A DNA stretch of 64,000 nt from DATJGR01 sp963787045 (lineage in GTDB: Bacteria > Pseudomonadota > Gammaproteobacteria > Pseudomonadales > Azotimanducaceae): the NCBI GenBank assembly GCA_963787045.1, contig CAWBBR010000003.1:62001-126000 (forward strand), given 5' to 3'. Positions 36,439 to 45,957 of this stretch are shown here, piece by piece. A program made the position numbers and the translations under genes. Numbering within the stretch: position 1 is the first letter of the stretch; every line of letters begins with the position of its first letter. Below the pieces are notes generated by a model. That model made no database searches, was not told the origin of the DNA, and worked only from the letters and a program-made list of their open reading frames with translations.

Positions 36439-37620
36439 TCAGTGACGCCACGGCGGTGCGGCGACCGGCGGAGTCGCGAGATCGGAGACCGCGTCACCTG
36501 ACGAATTCGACGGCGCCGCAAGCTGTGCGAGCACTTTGTCGCCGAGGTCTGGTGCGAGCGCCAGCTTCGTCGGCCAACAGACGAGCACGTTGGCGACCGC
36601 AGCGACGTAGGCTTCGTCGGGACGTCGTCCATCGGATTGCCGCGGCTCGGCGCGATCGACGCACAACGATTCGAGTTGGGCACTCGTCAGATCGAGCCAC
36701 GGCAGACACGCCGCCAGCTCCGCACGCGCATGGCGGATCTGTTCTTCATCGCTGCGTTCGGCACCGTCGCTCGCGAGTTGCCCGCCGAGATACCACATGC
36801 GCTCTCCGTTGGCGTCGGCGTGCGTCGTCACGGTCAGGCGCGGCTCGATCTTCGCGAGCTGCGGCACGCAATGGCCGTACAGTGCCGGCAGTTGCGCGCC
36901 GCGCACGATCACCTGACGCAACGGCCGCCGCTGCATCTGCGGCGCGGACTCGCCGAGCCGACCGACGAGCGCTTCGTTGCCGGCGCCGGCTGCCAGTATG
37001 AAGCGCGACGCGGTGATTTCGACGCGCGGTAGGCGCAGCGCCGCGATCGAGCCGTCGTCGCCGCGAACGAATTGATCGTTGCTCACGTCGGCCATCGTCG
37101 CGTGCCCTCGTTGCGCATCCGCCAACCGCGCGAGCAACGAAGGGACGTCGAGCACAAGTTCGTCGAGCTCGTACAGCGCGCCGCTGAAGCGGCCGTTATC
37201 GAACGGCGTTGGATGCTCGCGTACCTCCAACCGGCGCACCCGGCCGCGCAGCGCTTTGCTGGCCAGAAAACCGCCGAGGCGCCCCGACATCGATTGGTCG
37301 GGGCTCCACAGATGACAACGATCGGCTGACGTTCGTACGCCGCGCAGATCGACCTCCCCCGACCCGCTCAAACAGGCGCGCCAACGTTCCGGCATGGCCG
37401 CGATCGCTTCAGATGCGGTGGTGAGCGATCCGCTCAGCGCATACTTCAAGCCGCCGTGGATCATGCCTTGCGAGCAGACCGTCTGGCCGTCGCCGAATGC
37501 ACTGCGTTCGAGCAGCACCACGCCGTAGCCGCGACCGCGCAACAGATTCAGCAACCACAACCCGGCAATACCGCCGCCGACGATGGCTACGTCCACGCGG
37601 ATGCGGTTGCGTGCACTCAT
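36439..37620 (-). CDS. FAD-dependent oxidoreductase (DAO-type)
   Basis: A 393-residue flavoprotein of the D-amino-acid oxidase/glycerol-3-phosphate dehydrogenase class. The N-terminal dinucleotide fold is VDVAIVGGGIAGLWLLNLLRGRGYGVVLLER. It continues SQGMIHGGLKYALSGSLT, similar to glycerol-3-phosphate dehydrogenase-like proteins, and ASRFILAAGAGNEALVGRLG. The C-terminal GRRPDEAYVAAVANVLVCWPTKLALAPDLGDKV is the substrate-side half. The expected electron acceptor is oxygen or quinone; the substrate is not predictable. It is the first gene of a two-gene unit with the aldo/keto reductase and is divergent from waaA across 48 bases. Confidence 0.82.
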   Translation of the reverse strand: MSARNRIRVDVAIVGGGIAGLWLLNLLRGRGYGVVLLERSAFGDGQTVCSQGMIHGGLKYALSGSLTTASEAIAAMPERWRACLSGSGEVDLRGVRTSADRCHLWSPDQSMSGRLGGFLASKALRGRVRRLEVREHPTPFDNGRFSGALYELDELVLDVPSLLARLADAQRGHATMADVSNDQFVRGDDGSIAALRLPRVEITASRFILAAGAGNEALVGRLGESAPQMQRRPLRQVIVRGAQLPALYGHCVPQLAKIEPRLTVTTHADANGERMWYLGGQLASDGAERSDEEQIRHARAELAACLPWLDLTSAQLESLCVDRAEPRQSDGRRPDEAYVAAVANVLVCWPTKLALAPDLGDKVLAQLAAPSNSSGDAVSDLATPPVAAPPWRH

Positions 37621-37668
37621 GGGTACCTCATAGAGTGGAGCGAGTATATCAACGTAGGCGCGCCATCA

Positions 37669-38979
37669 ATGGTTTGGCGGGCGTTGTACGCCACACTGCT
37701 GGTTCTGGCCTATCCCTTCGTCGTGCTGCTGCTGATCTGGCGCGGCGCGCGCAACCCGGACTATCGCGGCGGCCGACGCGAACGGCTCGGATGGGCTTAC
37801 GCGGAAGTTCCTCGCGACGTCGTTTGGGTACATGCCGTATCGGCCGGCGAGGTGATCGCGGCGGCTCCGTTGATCCGTCGGTTGATGGCGCTGCTGCCCG
37901 AAACGCGCGTGCTCGTCACCACGATGACGCCGACCGGCGCGAATCAGGTGCGTAGGCTGCTCGGCAATCGCGTGTCGCATTGCTATGCGCCGTACGACTT
38001 TCCGTGGGCGTTGCGCCGTTTCATGAAGCGCGTGCGGCCGCAGCTGCTCGTGCTGATGGAGACGGAGCTGTGGCCGAACATGGTGCGTATGAGCGCGGCG
38101 CGCGGCATTCCGGTCGTATTGATCAACGCGCGTCTGTCGGAGCGCTCGGCGCGCGGTTATCGACGAATCGGGGGAATGGCGCGCGCGATGCTCTCGCAGC
38201 TGACATGGATCGCTGCTCAGTATTCGGAACACGCGCAACGCTTCATCGAACTCGGCGCACCGCGGGGCGTCGTCGACGTGGTGGGCAACGTGAAGTTCGA
38301 CGTGGAAATGCCGGGAGATTTCCGCGAGCGCGTTGCGGCACTGAGGGCCCGTTGGCAGACCAGTGGCCGTCCGGTGTGGATCGCCGCCAGCACGCACGAC
38401 GGCGAAGACGAAATCGTGCTCGAGGCGCACCGGCGCTTGCTGGAGAAGTTGCCCGAAGCGTTGCTGATTCTGGTGCCGCGGCATCCGCAACGATTCGACT
38501 CGGTGGCTCAACTCGCGTCGGATGGATTGGTGATGCGGCGCATGACCGACCCCACCGGATCGCAAGCGCAAGTGATTCTCGGCGACACGATGGGACAGCT
38601 GATCTACCTATACGGTGTAGCGCAGATCGCGTTCATCGGCGGCAGTCTGGTGGCGCACGGCGGGCACAACCCGATCGAGGCCGCTGCGTCGGGCTTGCCG
38701 CTGATCATGGGTCCGCACGATTTCAATTTCACCTCGGTCGTCGCGGCGTTCGAAGCGGCGGGTTGTCTGCATCGCGTAGCGGATTCGGCGAGCCTCGCGG
38801 AATCGTTGGGGCGCTTGTTCGACGATCGGGAACTGCGCGCGGCGGAGGTAACGCGCGCGCGCGAGGTGGTAGCGAACAATGCCGGAGCGACCGACCGGAT
38901 CGCCGATCGCCTGGCGCTCGAGATCAGCGCCTCACTGCGGCGGCGCGGTGCTGGCGGCGGGGTTCGTGACCGCGTTTAG
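37669..38979 (+). CDS. waaA: 3-deoxy-D-manno-octulosonic acid (Kdo) transferase
   Basis: WaaA adds Kdo from CMP-Kdo to lipid IVA, making the acceptor for WaaC. The 436-residue GT30 protein has an N-terminal membrane anchor (ALYATLLVLAYPFVVLLLIW). The general-base glutamate is Glu61 in VHAVSAGEVIAAAPLI (E. coli Glu60). The donor half has LMETELWPNMVR, RLSERSARGYRRIGG, WIAASTHDGEDEIVLEAH, VPRHPQRFDSVAQL and GGSLVAHGGHNPIEAAASGLP. ATG 37669 gives the family-typical start. Whether it adds one or two Kdo units cannot be told. Its 3' end overlaps tolC by 48 bases on the opposite strand. Confidence 0.95.
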   Translation: MVWRALYATLLVLAYPFVVLLLIWRGARNPDYRGGRRERLGWAYAEVPRDVVWVHAVSAGEVIAAAPLIRRLMALLPETRVLVTTMTPTGANQVRRLLGNRVSHCYAPYDFPWALRRFMKRVRPQLLVLMETELWPNMVRMSAARGIPVVLINARLSERSARGYRRIGGMARAMLSQLTWIAAQYSEHAQRFIELGAPRGVVDVVGNVKFDVEMPGDFRERVAALRARWQTSGRPVWIAASTHDGEDEIVLEAHRRLLEKLPEALLILVPRHPQRFDSVAQLASDGLVMRRMTDPTGSQAQVILGDTMGQLIYLYGVAQIAFIGGSLVAHGGHNPIEAAASGLPLIMGPHDFNFTSVVAAFEAAGCLHRVADSASLAESLGRLFDDRELRAAEVTRAREVVANNAGATDRIADRLALEISASLRRRGAGGGVRDRV

Positions 38980-40371
38980 CCGGCGCACCGGCTGCTGCGG
39001 ATCCGAATAGGCGTTCAGCGTCGCGACGTCGGCGGCATTCAGCGTACCGGCCGTCTGTTTCAACAACATCAGATCGCGCACGTAGTTGTAGCGGGAATCG
39101 GCGTAGTCGAACTGTGACGCGTACAGGCGCTGTTGAGCCTGCAGCACATCGACGATGTTGCGGGTGCCCACTTCGTAGCCGGTTTGCGTCGCTTCGAGCG
39201 ACGACTCGAACGACTTGATCGATTTGATGCGCGCCTGCACGCGGATGACGTCGGTCGTGACGGCGCGCAACAGGTTGCGAATGTCGCGGCTGACGGTCCA
39301 TTCGTTGTTGCGCAGCAGTTCGCCCGATTGAAGCAGTCGCGCGCGCGCTTCGCGCACTTTCGATTGCGTGAAGCCGCCCTGGTAGATCGGCAGTTGCAGC
39401 TGCAGTCCATAGACGCGGGTATTGGTCTGGTCGCCGAGGAAACGCTTGACCGCCGGCGAGTTGCCGAACGTGGTTGACGTCTTCGTTGTAGCTCGCAACG
39501 CATCGATCGTCGGCAGATGTCCGGCTTGACGGGCGCGCAGGTCGCGCTCGGCGGAAATCTGCGCTTCACGCGACGCGAGCACGTTCGGATTGTTGGCGAG
39601 CCCGATCGCCACCCACTCGTTTTCGTCGATCAAGGCCGGGTTGACGATCGGCAGGTTCGTCGAGAGCTGGTCGACCTGTTCGTACGATTCGCCGGTGAGG
39701 GTGGACAGCGTTTCGAACTGGATGCCCTGATCGGCTTCGGCCTGAATGCGGCGCACGACGACGTTGTCGTAGGCGGCGGTTGCGTCCAACACATCCGTAA
39801 TAGCGACGAGACCGACGTCGAAGCGTTGCTGCACCTGTTCCTGCTGGCGTTTGACAGCGGCTTCTTCGGCGCTCGTCGAATCGAGAACGGCCTGGCTGCG
39901 CAGCACGTCGAGGTACGCACCGACGGTGCGTACGATCAGATTCTGTTCGGACGCGGCGTAGTCCTGTTTGGCCTGCGCCTTCAGTGCCTGCGCGCTCTTG
40001 TACGTGTAGTAAGCGGCGACGTCGATGATCGGCTGCACCAACTGCGCCTGCCACGCGTGGGTATTGAACTCTTCACCGGGGATGCCGCGCAGTTGTCCGA
40101 AGCTCGGACTCGCCGGATTCGTGTCGATGAACTGCCCGTTGGGGTATTCGAGTCGGTTGTACGCGGTCGAGGCGTTCAGGTTGATGCTCGGCAGCAGACC
40201 GGCGCGGGTTTGCGGAACAATCTCCTCTCGCGCGGCGTAGTCTTGCTTTGCGGCGCCGAGCACCGGATCGTTTTCAACCGCCGCCTGATAAACATCGGCG
40301 ACGTTCACCGCGTATGCGTTCGTCGCCAATCCGAACAAAGCGGCGGCGATGACGTACGAGAATTTCCCCAT
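38932..40371 (-). CDS. tolC: Outer membrane efflux channel TolC
   Basis: TolC is the trimeric outer membrane exit duct for efflux pumps and type I secretion. The 479-residue protein has a signal peptide (MGKFSYVIAAALFGLATNAYA) and mature start VNVADVYQAAVENDP. Two internal repeats carry the channel helices: AKQDYAAREEIVPQTRAGLLP with VGAYLDVLRSQAVLDS, and AEQISAERDLRARQ-like EAQISAERDLRARQAGHLP with GTRNIVDVLQAQQRLY. No inner-membrane pump gene is next to it, so it probably serves several partners. ATG 40371 begins the signal peptide. It is divergent from the DUF1249-cpdA-par genes across 140 bases. Confidence 0.95.
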   Translation of the reverse strand: MGKFSYVIAAALFGLATNAYAVNVADVYQAAVENDPVLGAAKQDYAAREEIVPQTRAGLLPSINLNASTAYNRLEYPNGQFIDTNPASPSFGQLRGIPGEEFNTHAWQAQLVQPIIDVAAYYTYKSAQALKAQAKQDYAASEQNLIVRTVGAYLDVLRSQAVLDSTSAEEAAVKRQQEQVQQRFDVGLVAITDVLDATAAYDNVVVRRIQAEADQGIQFETLSTLTGESYEQVDQLSTNLPIVNPALIDENEWVAIGLANNPNVLASREAQISAERDLRARQAGHLPTIDALRATTKTSTTFGNSPAVKRFLGDQTNTRVYGLQLQLPIYQGGFTQSKVREARARLLQSGELLRNNEWTVSRDIRNLLRAVTTDVIRVQARIKSIKSFESSLEATQTGYEVGTRNIVDVLQAQQRLYASQFDYADSRYNYVRDLMLLKQTAGTLNAADVATLNAYSDPQQPVRRLNAVTNPAASTAPPQ

Positions 40372-40447
40372 AATGAGCCCCGTAAAACGACGGCGGAGTT
40401 TAGCAGATAGTCATTCGAACGAGGCCACAGAGTGAGGCGTGGTTTGC

Positions 40448-40475
40448 TCGACATTGCCCGGTGCACGGTTAGAAT
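40448..40475 (+). promoter_or_regulatory. Possible sigma-70 promoter ahead of DUF1249-cpdA-parE
   Basis: TCGACA (40448-40453) and TAGAAT (40470-40475) are separated by 16 bases and resemble -35 and -10 boxes. They lie in the 140-bp divergent gap after tolC, about 36 bases before the GTG start of the DUF1249 gene. This is a pattern match only. Confidence 0.35.
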
Positions 40476-40511
40476 GACCCGCTCGTGTAGTTGAGTCGGC
40501 AACGCGAAATC

Positions 40512-40973
40512 GTGGCAACGCAACGTTATCGGATCGATCTTTCGGCGCACATGGCGGAGTGCGACGCAAATTATTTGCGTCTCACCAAGCTCGCGCCGGA
40601 CCTCGACGATCGCGAAGAACGCGTGCTCGTGTTGATGCTCGCCGACCGACGCGTATCGGTGCGCATCCGGTTGCTCGAGCGGTGTCCGTACACCTCGCTG
40701 ATCGAGGTGTCGCAACATCCGTGGATGGAAGGTCTCGCATTCCACTTGCCGGCGCCGCGTCTGATCGTGCGGATGTACCACGACGCGCGCTCTGCCGAAG
40801 TGGTCGAGTTTCAGGATGGCCGGCGATTTCATCCGGTCTACAACTATCCGAACGGCGAAATGCGCCAGCGCGACGAAAAAGCGCAGATCAATCGCTTCCT
40901 CGCCGAATATCTGTCCGCGTGTCTCTATCACGGCTTCGCTGAAGACGAGGCGGTGGTGGCCGGCGGCGGCTGA
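40512..40973 (+). CDS. DUF1249 family protein (YqiB-like)
   Basis: A 153-residue protein of the DUF1249 family. Segments seen are DANYLRLTKLAPDL, TSLIEVSQHPWMEGLAFHLPAP, LIVRMYHDARSAEVVEFQ and the ending QINRFLAEYLSACLYHGF. No function is established for the family. It is usually found, as here, immediately before cpdA in gammaproteobacteria. I start it at GTG 40512 (MATQRYRIDLSAHM); a TTG seven codons upstream is possible. cpdA follows after five bases. Confidence 0.85.
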   Translation: MATQRYRIDLSAHMAECDANYLRLTKLAPDLDDREERVLVLMLADRRVSVRIRLLERCPYTSLIEVSQHPWMEGLAFHLPAPRLIVRMYHDARSAEVVEFQDGRRFHPVYNYPNGEMRQRDEKAQINRFLAEYLSACLYHGFAEDEAVVAGGG

Positions 40974-40978
40974 GGTTG

Positions 40979-41767
40979 ATGGTTAGCGGTTCGTTCTCCC
41001 TTCTCCAGATCACCGACTTGCATCTGCTGGCGGCCGAAAATTCGCGGCTGCTGGGTGTCGACACTGCGGCGAGTCTCGACGCAGTGCTGCGCGCGGCGTT
41101 GTCCGAACACGCGGCCGACGCGATGATCGTGACCGGCGACATCGCACACGATGCGGCGGAAACCACGTACGCGCGGGTGCGCGCTGCGATCGCAGCGCAC
41201 TACCAAGGACCGATTCTATGGTTGCCGGGCAACCACGATCTCGCCGCACCGCTCGATCGAGAGCGGCCCGGGGCGCGCGAGCTACGACTCGGTGAGTGGC
41301 AGATCATCGCGATCGACACGCATATAGATGGCGCAGAGGGCGGCAACGTCGGTGGCGTGGAACTCGACCGATTGCGCGGATTGCTGGCGCGCACCGCGCC
41401 GCGATTCGTGGTCGTTGCCGGTCACCATCCACCGGTAGCGCTCGGTACGCCGTGGCTCGACGGCGGCTCGATCGCGAATGGCGAGGCGCTGCTCGATCTG
41501 TTGTCCGGTAGCGCGCGAGTGAAGGCCTACGTGTGCGGGCACGTGCACCAGGAAACGGCGACGACGCATCGCGGCGTGCGCGTTCTGACCACTCCGTCGA
41601 CCTGTTTTCAGTTCGTACCGGGCACCGAGCGCTTCTCGGTAGACGCGACGCCGCCCGGATGGCGCTGGCTCGATCTCGCTTCGGACGGTACCCTCACGAC
41701 CCGCGTGGGTCGCGCAACCGACTTTGCGGTGACACTCGACCTCTCGGGATTCAAGAAAAAACACTAG
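40979..41767 (+). CDS. cpdA: 3',5'-cyclic-AMP phosphodiesterase
   Basis: CpdA hydrolyses cAMP to AMP and so limits cAMP signalling. The 262-residue metallophosphoesterase has all five metal-site blocks: QITDLHLL, VTGDIAHDAAE, WLPGNHDLAAPL, VVAGHHPPVALG and VCGHVHQE. ATG 40979 is preceded closely by GAGG; a TTG one codon earlier is also possible. It sits between DUF1249 and parE, a common order. It is the natural opponent of the cyclase at 11 kb, if that enzyme makes cAMP. Confidence 0.93.
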   Translation: MVSGSFSLLQITDLHLLAAENSRLLGVDTAASLDAVLRAALSEHAADAMIVTGDIAHDAAETTYARVRAAIAAHYQGPILWLPGNHDLAAPLDRERPGARELRLGEWQIIAIDTHIDGAEGGNVGGVELDRLRGLLARTAPRFVVVAGHHPPVALGTPWLDGGSIANGEALLDLLSGSARVKAYVCGHVHQETATTHRGVRVLTTPSTCFQFVPGTERFSVDATPPGWRWLDLASDGTLTTRVGRATDFAVTLDLSGFKKKH

Positions 41768-41789
41768 ACGCAGGACGCGGCGAAGTCAC

Positions 41790-43688
41790 ATGGCGGAATC
41801 GAAATACTCGGCTGAATCCATTCAGGTGCTGTCGGGACTGGAGCCGGTGCGCAAGCGCCCCGGGATGTACACCGACACGTCGCGTCCCAATCACCTCGTT
41901 CAGGAAGTCGTCGACAACAGCGTCGACGAAGCGCTCGCCGGACACGCCCACGAAATCCGCGTGTCGTTGTTCGAAGACGGTTCGGTCGACGTGATCGACG
42001 ACGGTCGCGGCATGCCTGTGGACATGCATCCGGAATTCAAACTGTCGGGCGTAGAGCTGATCCTCACGCGGCTGCACTCCGGTGGAAAGTTCGACAACAA
42101 CACGTACGCGTTTTCCGGCGGCCTGCACGGCGTCGGCGTATCGGTGGTGAACGCGCTTTCGAGCTGGCTCGAGGTGGAAGTGCGCCGCGACGGTTCCGTG
42201 CATCACCAGCGTTACGAACACGGCGAGCCGAAGACGAAACTGAAGGTCATCGACAGCGTCGGCAAGCGCAACACCGGAACGCGCGTTCACTTTCTGCCCG
42301 ATCCGAAGTACTTCGATACGATGCAGATCGCGGTGCCCCGGTTGAAGCACCTGCTGCGCGCCAAAGCGGTGTTGTGTCCGGGGCTGCGCGTGAGCCTCAC
42401 GGTGCACCGCGGCGACAAAGCCGAAACCGACGAGTGGATCTACGAGGACGGACTGTCCGGTTATCTGGCGCAGGAACTCGGCGCGGCCGAAATGGTGCCG
42501 GCCCAACCGTTCTGCTATGGCGCACAGGGCAATCACGAGGCGGTTGATTGGGCGCTCGCGTGGATATCCGACGGCGGCGAACTGGTCGCCGAAAGCTACG
42601 TCAATCTGATTCCGACGCCGCTCGGCGGCACGCATGTGAACGGGCTGCGCAGCGGACTCACCGAAGCGATGAAGGAGTTCTGTGAATTCCGCGATCTGCT
42701 GCCGCGTGGCCTGAAGCTCACCGGTGACGACCTGTGGGACCAGTGCAGCTACGTCTTGTCGGCGAAGTTGCAGGATCCGCAGTTCTCGGGCCAGACGAAA
42801 GAGCGCCTCTCGTCGCGCCAGTCCGCGGCGTTCATCTCCGGCGTGTCGAAGGACGCCTTCAGCTTGTGGCTGAACGAGCATCCGCAGGACGGCGCGAAAA
42901 TCGCCGATATCGCGATCCGCAACGCGCAGCGGCGGATTCAGGCCGAGAAGAAGGTCGAACGCAAGAAGATCACGGCCGGTCCGGCGTTGCCCGGCAAACT
43001 CGCCGACTGTGCCGCGCAGGACAGCAGCCGCACCGAACTGTTCCTGGTCGAAGGCGACTCGGCCGGCGGCTCGGCGAAGCAGGCGCGCAACCGCGAGTTC
43101 CAGGCGGTGATGCCGCTGCGCGGCAAGATCCTCAATACGTGGGAAGTATCGTCGTCCGAAATTCTCGCGTCGCAGGAAGTGCACGACATCAGTGTCGCCG
43201 TGGGAGTCGACCCCGCCTCAGCCGATCTGTCGGGCTTGCGGTACGCCAAGATCTGCATTCTCGCCGACGCCGATTCCGACGGTGCACACATCGCCACGCT
43301 GTTGTGCGCGCTGTTCCTGCGTCATTACCGTCCGCTGGTCGATGCCGGTCACGTCTACATCGCGATGCCGCCGCTGTATCGCGTCGACGTCGGCAAAGAC
43401 GTGTTCTACGCGCTCGACGAGGCCGAGAAGGAAGGCATCCTCGACCGGATCGCAGCAGAGAAGAAACGCGGCGCGGTGAACGTGCAGCGGTTCAAGGGGC
43501 TCGGCGAGATGAATCCGATCCAGCTGCGGGAAACGACCATGGATCCCGATACGCGCCGGCTCGTGCAGCTGACGCTGGCCGCGCCGGAAGAGACGCTGGA
43601 AATGATGGACATGTTGCTGGCCAAGAAACGCGCGGGCGACCGGCGCACGTGGCTGGAAGCGAACGGCGACCAGGCGAGCATCGCCTGA
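41790..43688 (+). CDS. parE: DNA topoisomerase IV subunit B
   Basis: ParE is the ATPase subunit of topoisomerase IV, which decatenates daughter chromosomes. The 632-residue protein has the GHKL ATP site (LVQEVVDNSVDEALAGHA, DDGRGMPVDMHPE, SGGLHGVGVSVVNAL) and the transducer loop segment GLRSGLTEAMKEFC. The TOPRIM domain has LVEGDSAGGSAKQARNREFQ and ILADADSDGAHIATLL. The C-terminus ends QRFKGLGEMNPIQLRETTMDP and beyond. The length matches E. coli ParE (630). parC follows 19 bases later. Confidence 0.97.
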   Translation: MAESKYSAESIQVLSGLEPVRKRPGMYTDTSRPNHLVQEVVDNSVDEALAGHAHEIRVSLFEDGSVDVIDDGRGMPVDMHPEFKLSGVELILTRLHSGGKFDNNTYAFSGGLHGVGVSVVNALSSWLEVEVRRDGSVHHQRYEHGEPKTKLKVIDSVGKRNTGTRVHFLPDPKYFDTMQIAVPRLKHLLRAKAVLCPGLRVSLTVHRGDKAETDEWIYEDGLSGYLAQELGAAEMVPAQPFCYGAQGNHEAVDWALAWISDGGELVAESYVNLIPTPLGGTHVNGLRSGLTEAMKEFCEFRDLLPRGLKLTGDDLWDQCSYVLSAKLQDPQFSGQTKERLSSRQSAAFISGVSKDAFSLWLNEHPQDGAKIADIAIRNAQRRIQAEKKVERKKITAGPALPGKLADCAAQDSSRTELFLVEGDSAGGSAKQARNREFQAVMPLRGKILNTWEVSSSEILASQEVHDISVAVGVDPASADLSGLRYAKICILADADSDGAHIATLLCALFLRHYRPLVDAGHVYIAMPPLYRVDVGKDVFYALDEAEKEGILDRIAAEKKRGAVNVQRFKGLGEMNPIQLRETTMDPDTRRLVQLTLAAPEETLEMMDMLLAKKRAGDRRTWLEANGDQASIA

Positions 43689-43707
43689 TCCACATCGGAA
43701 AGAGACT

Positions 43708-45957
43708 ATGGCAACTGAGACAGAACCCGGCGAGACCGAACAGGTCCCGCTGAAGACCTTTACCGAGAAGGCGTACCTCGACTATTCGATGTACGTCATC
43801 AACGACCGCGCGCTGCCGCACATCGGCGATGGCCTGAAACCGGTACAGCGCCGCATCGTCTACGCGATGTCGCAGCTCAATCTCGACGCCGGCGCGAAAT
43901 TCATGAAGTCGGCGCGGACGATCGGCGACGTGCTCGGCAAGTTTCATCCGCACGGCGACTCGGCCTGCTACGAAGCGATGGTGCTGATGGCGCAGCCGTT
44001 CTCGTATCGCTATCCGCTGGTCGACGGACAAGGCAACTGGGGCGCGCCGGACGATCCGAAGTCGTTCGCAGCGATGCGCTACACCGAAGCGCGGTTGTCG
44101 CGATTCGCCGATCTGTTGTTGGCAGAAGTCGATCAGGGCACGGTCGACTTCGTCGCGAACTTCGATGCGACGCTCACGGAGCCGTCGCTGTTGCCGGCGC
44201 GCGTGCCGATCGTGCTGTTGAACGGCAGCACCGGCATCGCGGTGGGCATGGCAACGGACATTCCGCCGCACAACCTCCGCGAGGTGTTGAGCGCCTGCAT
44301 ACACCTGTTGGACGAGCCGAAAGCAACCACGCGCGAGTTGATGCAACACGTCCGCGGACCGGACTTCCCGACCGAGGCGATGATCATCACGCCTACCGCC
44401 GAACTCGAGAAAATCTACGAGGAAGGTCGCGGCAGCGTGAGGTCGCGCGCGATCTACACGGTCGAGCAGGGCGAGGTGATAATCACCGCGCTGCCGTACC
44501 AGGCTTCACCGGCGAAGGTGCTCGAGCAGATCGCGGCGCAGATGCAGGCGAAGAAGCTGCCGATGCTCGTCGATCTGCGCGACGAATCCGATCACGAGAA
44601 TCCGACGCGCCTCGTGCTGGTGCCGCGTTCGAACCGCATCGACGTCGAACGGCTGATGAGCCACCTGTTCGCCACCACCGATCTCGAACGCAGCTTCCGG
44701 GTGAATCTGAACGTGATCGGGCTCGACATGCGGCCGCGCGTGAAAGGGCTCGCCGAAATGCTGCGCGAATGGCTGGTGTTCCGGCAGGCGACGGTCACGC
44801 GCAGGCTCGAGCACCGTCTCGCGAAGATCGAACAGCGGCTGCACATCCTGGCCGGCTTGCTGATCGCGTATCTCAACATCGACGAAGTCGTTCGCATCGT
44901 CCGCGAGGAAGACAATCCGAGAGCGGAACTGATGACGCGGTTCGCGCTGTCGGAGATCCAGGCGAACGCGATTCTCGATCTGCGATTGCGGCAACTGGCC
45001 CGACTCGAAGAGATCAAGCTGACCACCGAGCGCGACGAGCTCGACGCCGAGAAAGCGGACATCGACAAGACGCTGAAGTCGAAGGCGCGGCTGAAGACGC
45101 TGGTCAAGAAGGAACTGCTGGCCGACGCCGAAGCGCACGGTGACGCACGGCGCTCGCCGCTCGAAACGGTCGACGAAGCGGCGGCGTTCACCGAGGAAGA
45201 CCTGCTCACGAACGAACCCATCACCGTAGTGATGTCGGAGAAGGGCTGGATTCGCGCGGCAAAGGGACACGACGTCAACGTCGTCGAGTTGAGCTATCGA
45301 ACGGGCGACTCGTTCCTCATGGCGGCAAAAGGTCGCAGCAACGACGTGCTTGCGGTGGTGGATTCCACCGGCAGAGCGTACTCGTTGGCGCCGCATACGT
45401 TGCCGTCTGCGCGCGGTCAGGGTGAGCCGCTCACGGGCAAGTTGAATCCACCCGAAGGCGCCCGTTTCGTCGGAGTCGTGATCGGGCGCGCGGAGCAGCG
45501 GGTATTGCTGGCGTCGAACGCGGGCTACGGATTCGTCACCAAGCTCGGCGATCTCGTCGCGAAGAATCGCGCGGGCAAGGCCATGTTGAGCGTACCGAGT
45601 AACGGCACCGCGTTGGCGCCGGTGCTGCTGGTGCACGACGGCGAACAACTGGTGGTCGCGATCACCGACCAGGGCCGTATGCTCGCGTTCCCGATCGGCG
45701 AAGTGCCGGAACTCGCGCGCGGAAAAGGCAACAAGCTGATCAACGTGCCGACCGCGGCATTCAACTCCGGCGAAGAAACCATGATTGCGGTTGCCGTGAT
45801 CTCGGAGGCGGATCAATTGCTGGTGCGCGCCGGGCAACGGCATCTGCGGATGAAGTTGAAAGATCTCGAGCACTACGTGGGCCAACGCGCGCTGCGCGGC
45901 CACAAGCTACCGCGCGGATTTCAGAGAGTGGACGGCGTCGACGTCGAGTCTTCCTGA
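43708..45957 (+). CDS. parC: DNA topoisomerase IV subunit A
   Basis: ParC is the DNA cleavage and religation subunit of topoisomerase IV. The 749-residue protein has the catalytic tyrosine Tyr125 in AAMRYTEARLSRFAD. The quinolone-resistance region reads HPHGDSACYEAMVLMAQPFSY, with the wild-type Ser and Glu of sensitive E. coli ParC. The coiled-coil region follows, then a C-terminal beta-pinwheel with GYGFVTKLGDLVAKNRAGKA-type blades. The start is ATG 43708. The last 37 bases overlap the convergent membrane-protein gene. Confidence 0.97.
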   Translation: MATETEPGETEQVPLKTFTEKAYLDYSMYVINDRALPHIGDGLKPVQRRIVYAMSQLNLDAGAKFMKSARTIGDVLGKFHPHGDSACYEAMVLMAQPFSYRYPLVDGQGNWGAPDDPKSFAAMRYTEARLSRFADLLLAEVDQGTVDFVANFDATLTEPSLLPARVPIVLLNGSTGIAVGMATDIPPHNLREVLSACIHLLDEPKATTRELMQHVRGPDFPTEAMIITPTAELEKIYEEGRGSVRSRAIYTVEQGEVIITALPYQASPAKVLEQIAAQMQAKKLPMLVDLRDESDHENPTRLVLVPRSNRIDVERLMSHLFATTDLERSFRVNLNVIGLDMRPRVKGLAEMLREWLVFRQATVTRRLEHRLAKIEQRLHILAGLLIAYLNIDEVVRIVREEDNPRAELMTRFALSEIQANAILDLRLRQLARLEEIKLTTERDELDAEKADIDKTLKSKARLKTLVKKELLADAEAHGDARRSPLETVDEAAAFTEEDLLTNEPITVVMSEKGWIRAAKGHDVNVVELSYRTGDSFLMAAKGRSNDVLAVVDSTGRAYSLAPHTLPSARGQGEPLTGKLNPPEGARFVGVVIGRAEQRVLLASNAGYGFVTKLGDLVAKNRAGKAMLSVPSNGTALAPVLLVHDGEQLVVAITDQGRMLAFPIGEVPELARGKGNKLINVPTAAFNSGEETMIAVAVISEADQLLVRAGQRHLRMKLKDLEHYVGQRALRGHKLPRGFQRVDGVDVESS

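Noticed and set aside
41751..43184. 477-residue open frame antisense to parE
   Set aside because: It has His/Arg-rich shadow composition. parE on the plus strand is complete and conserved.
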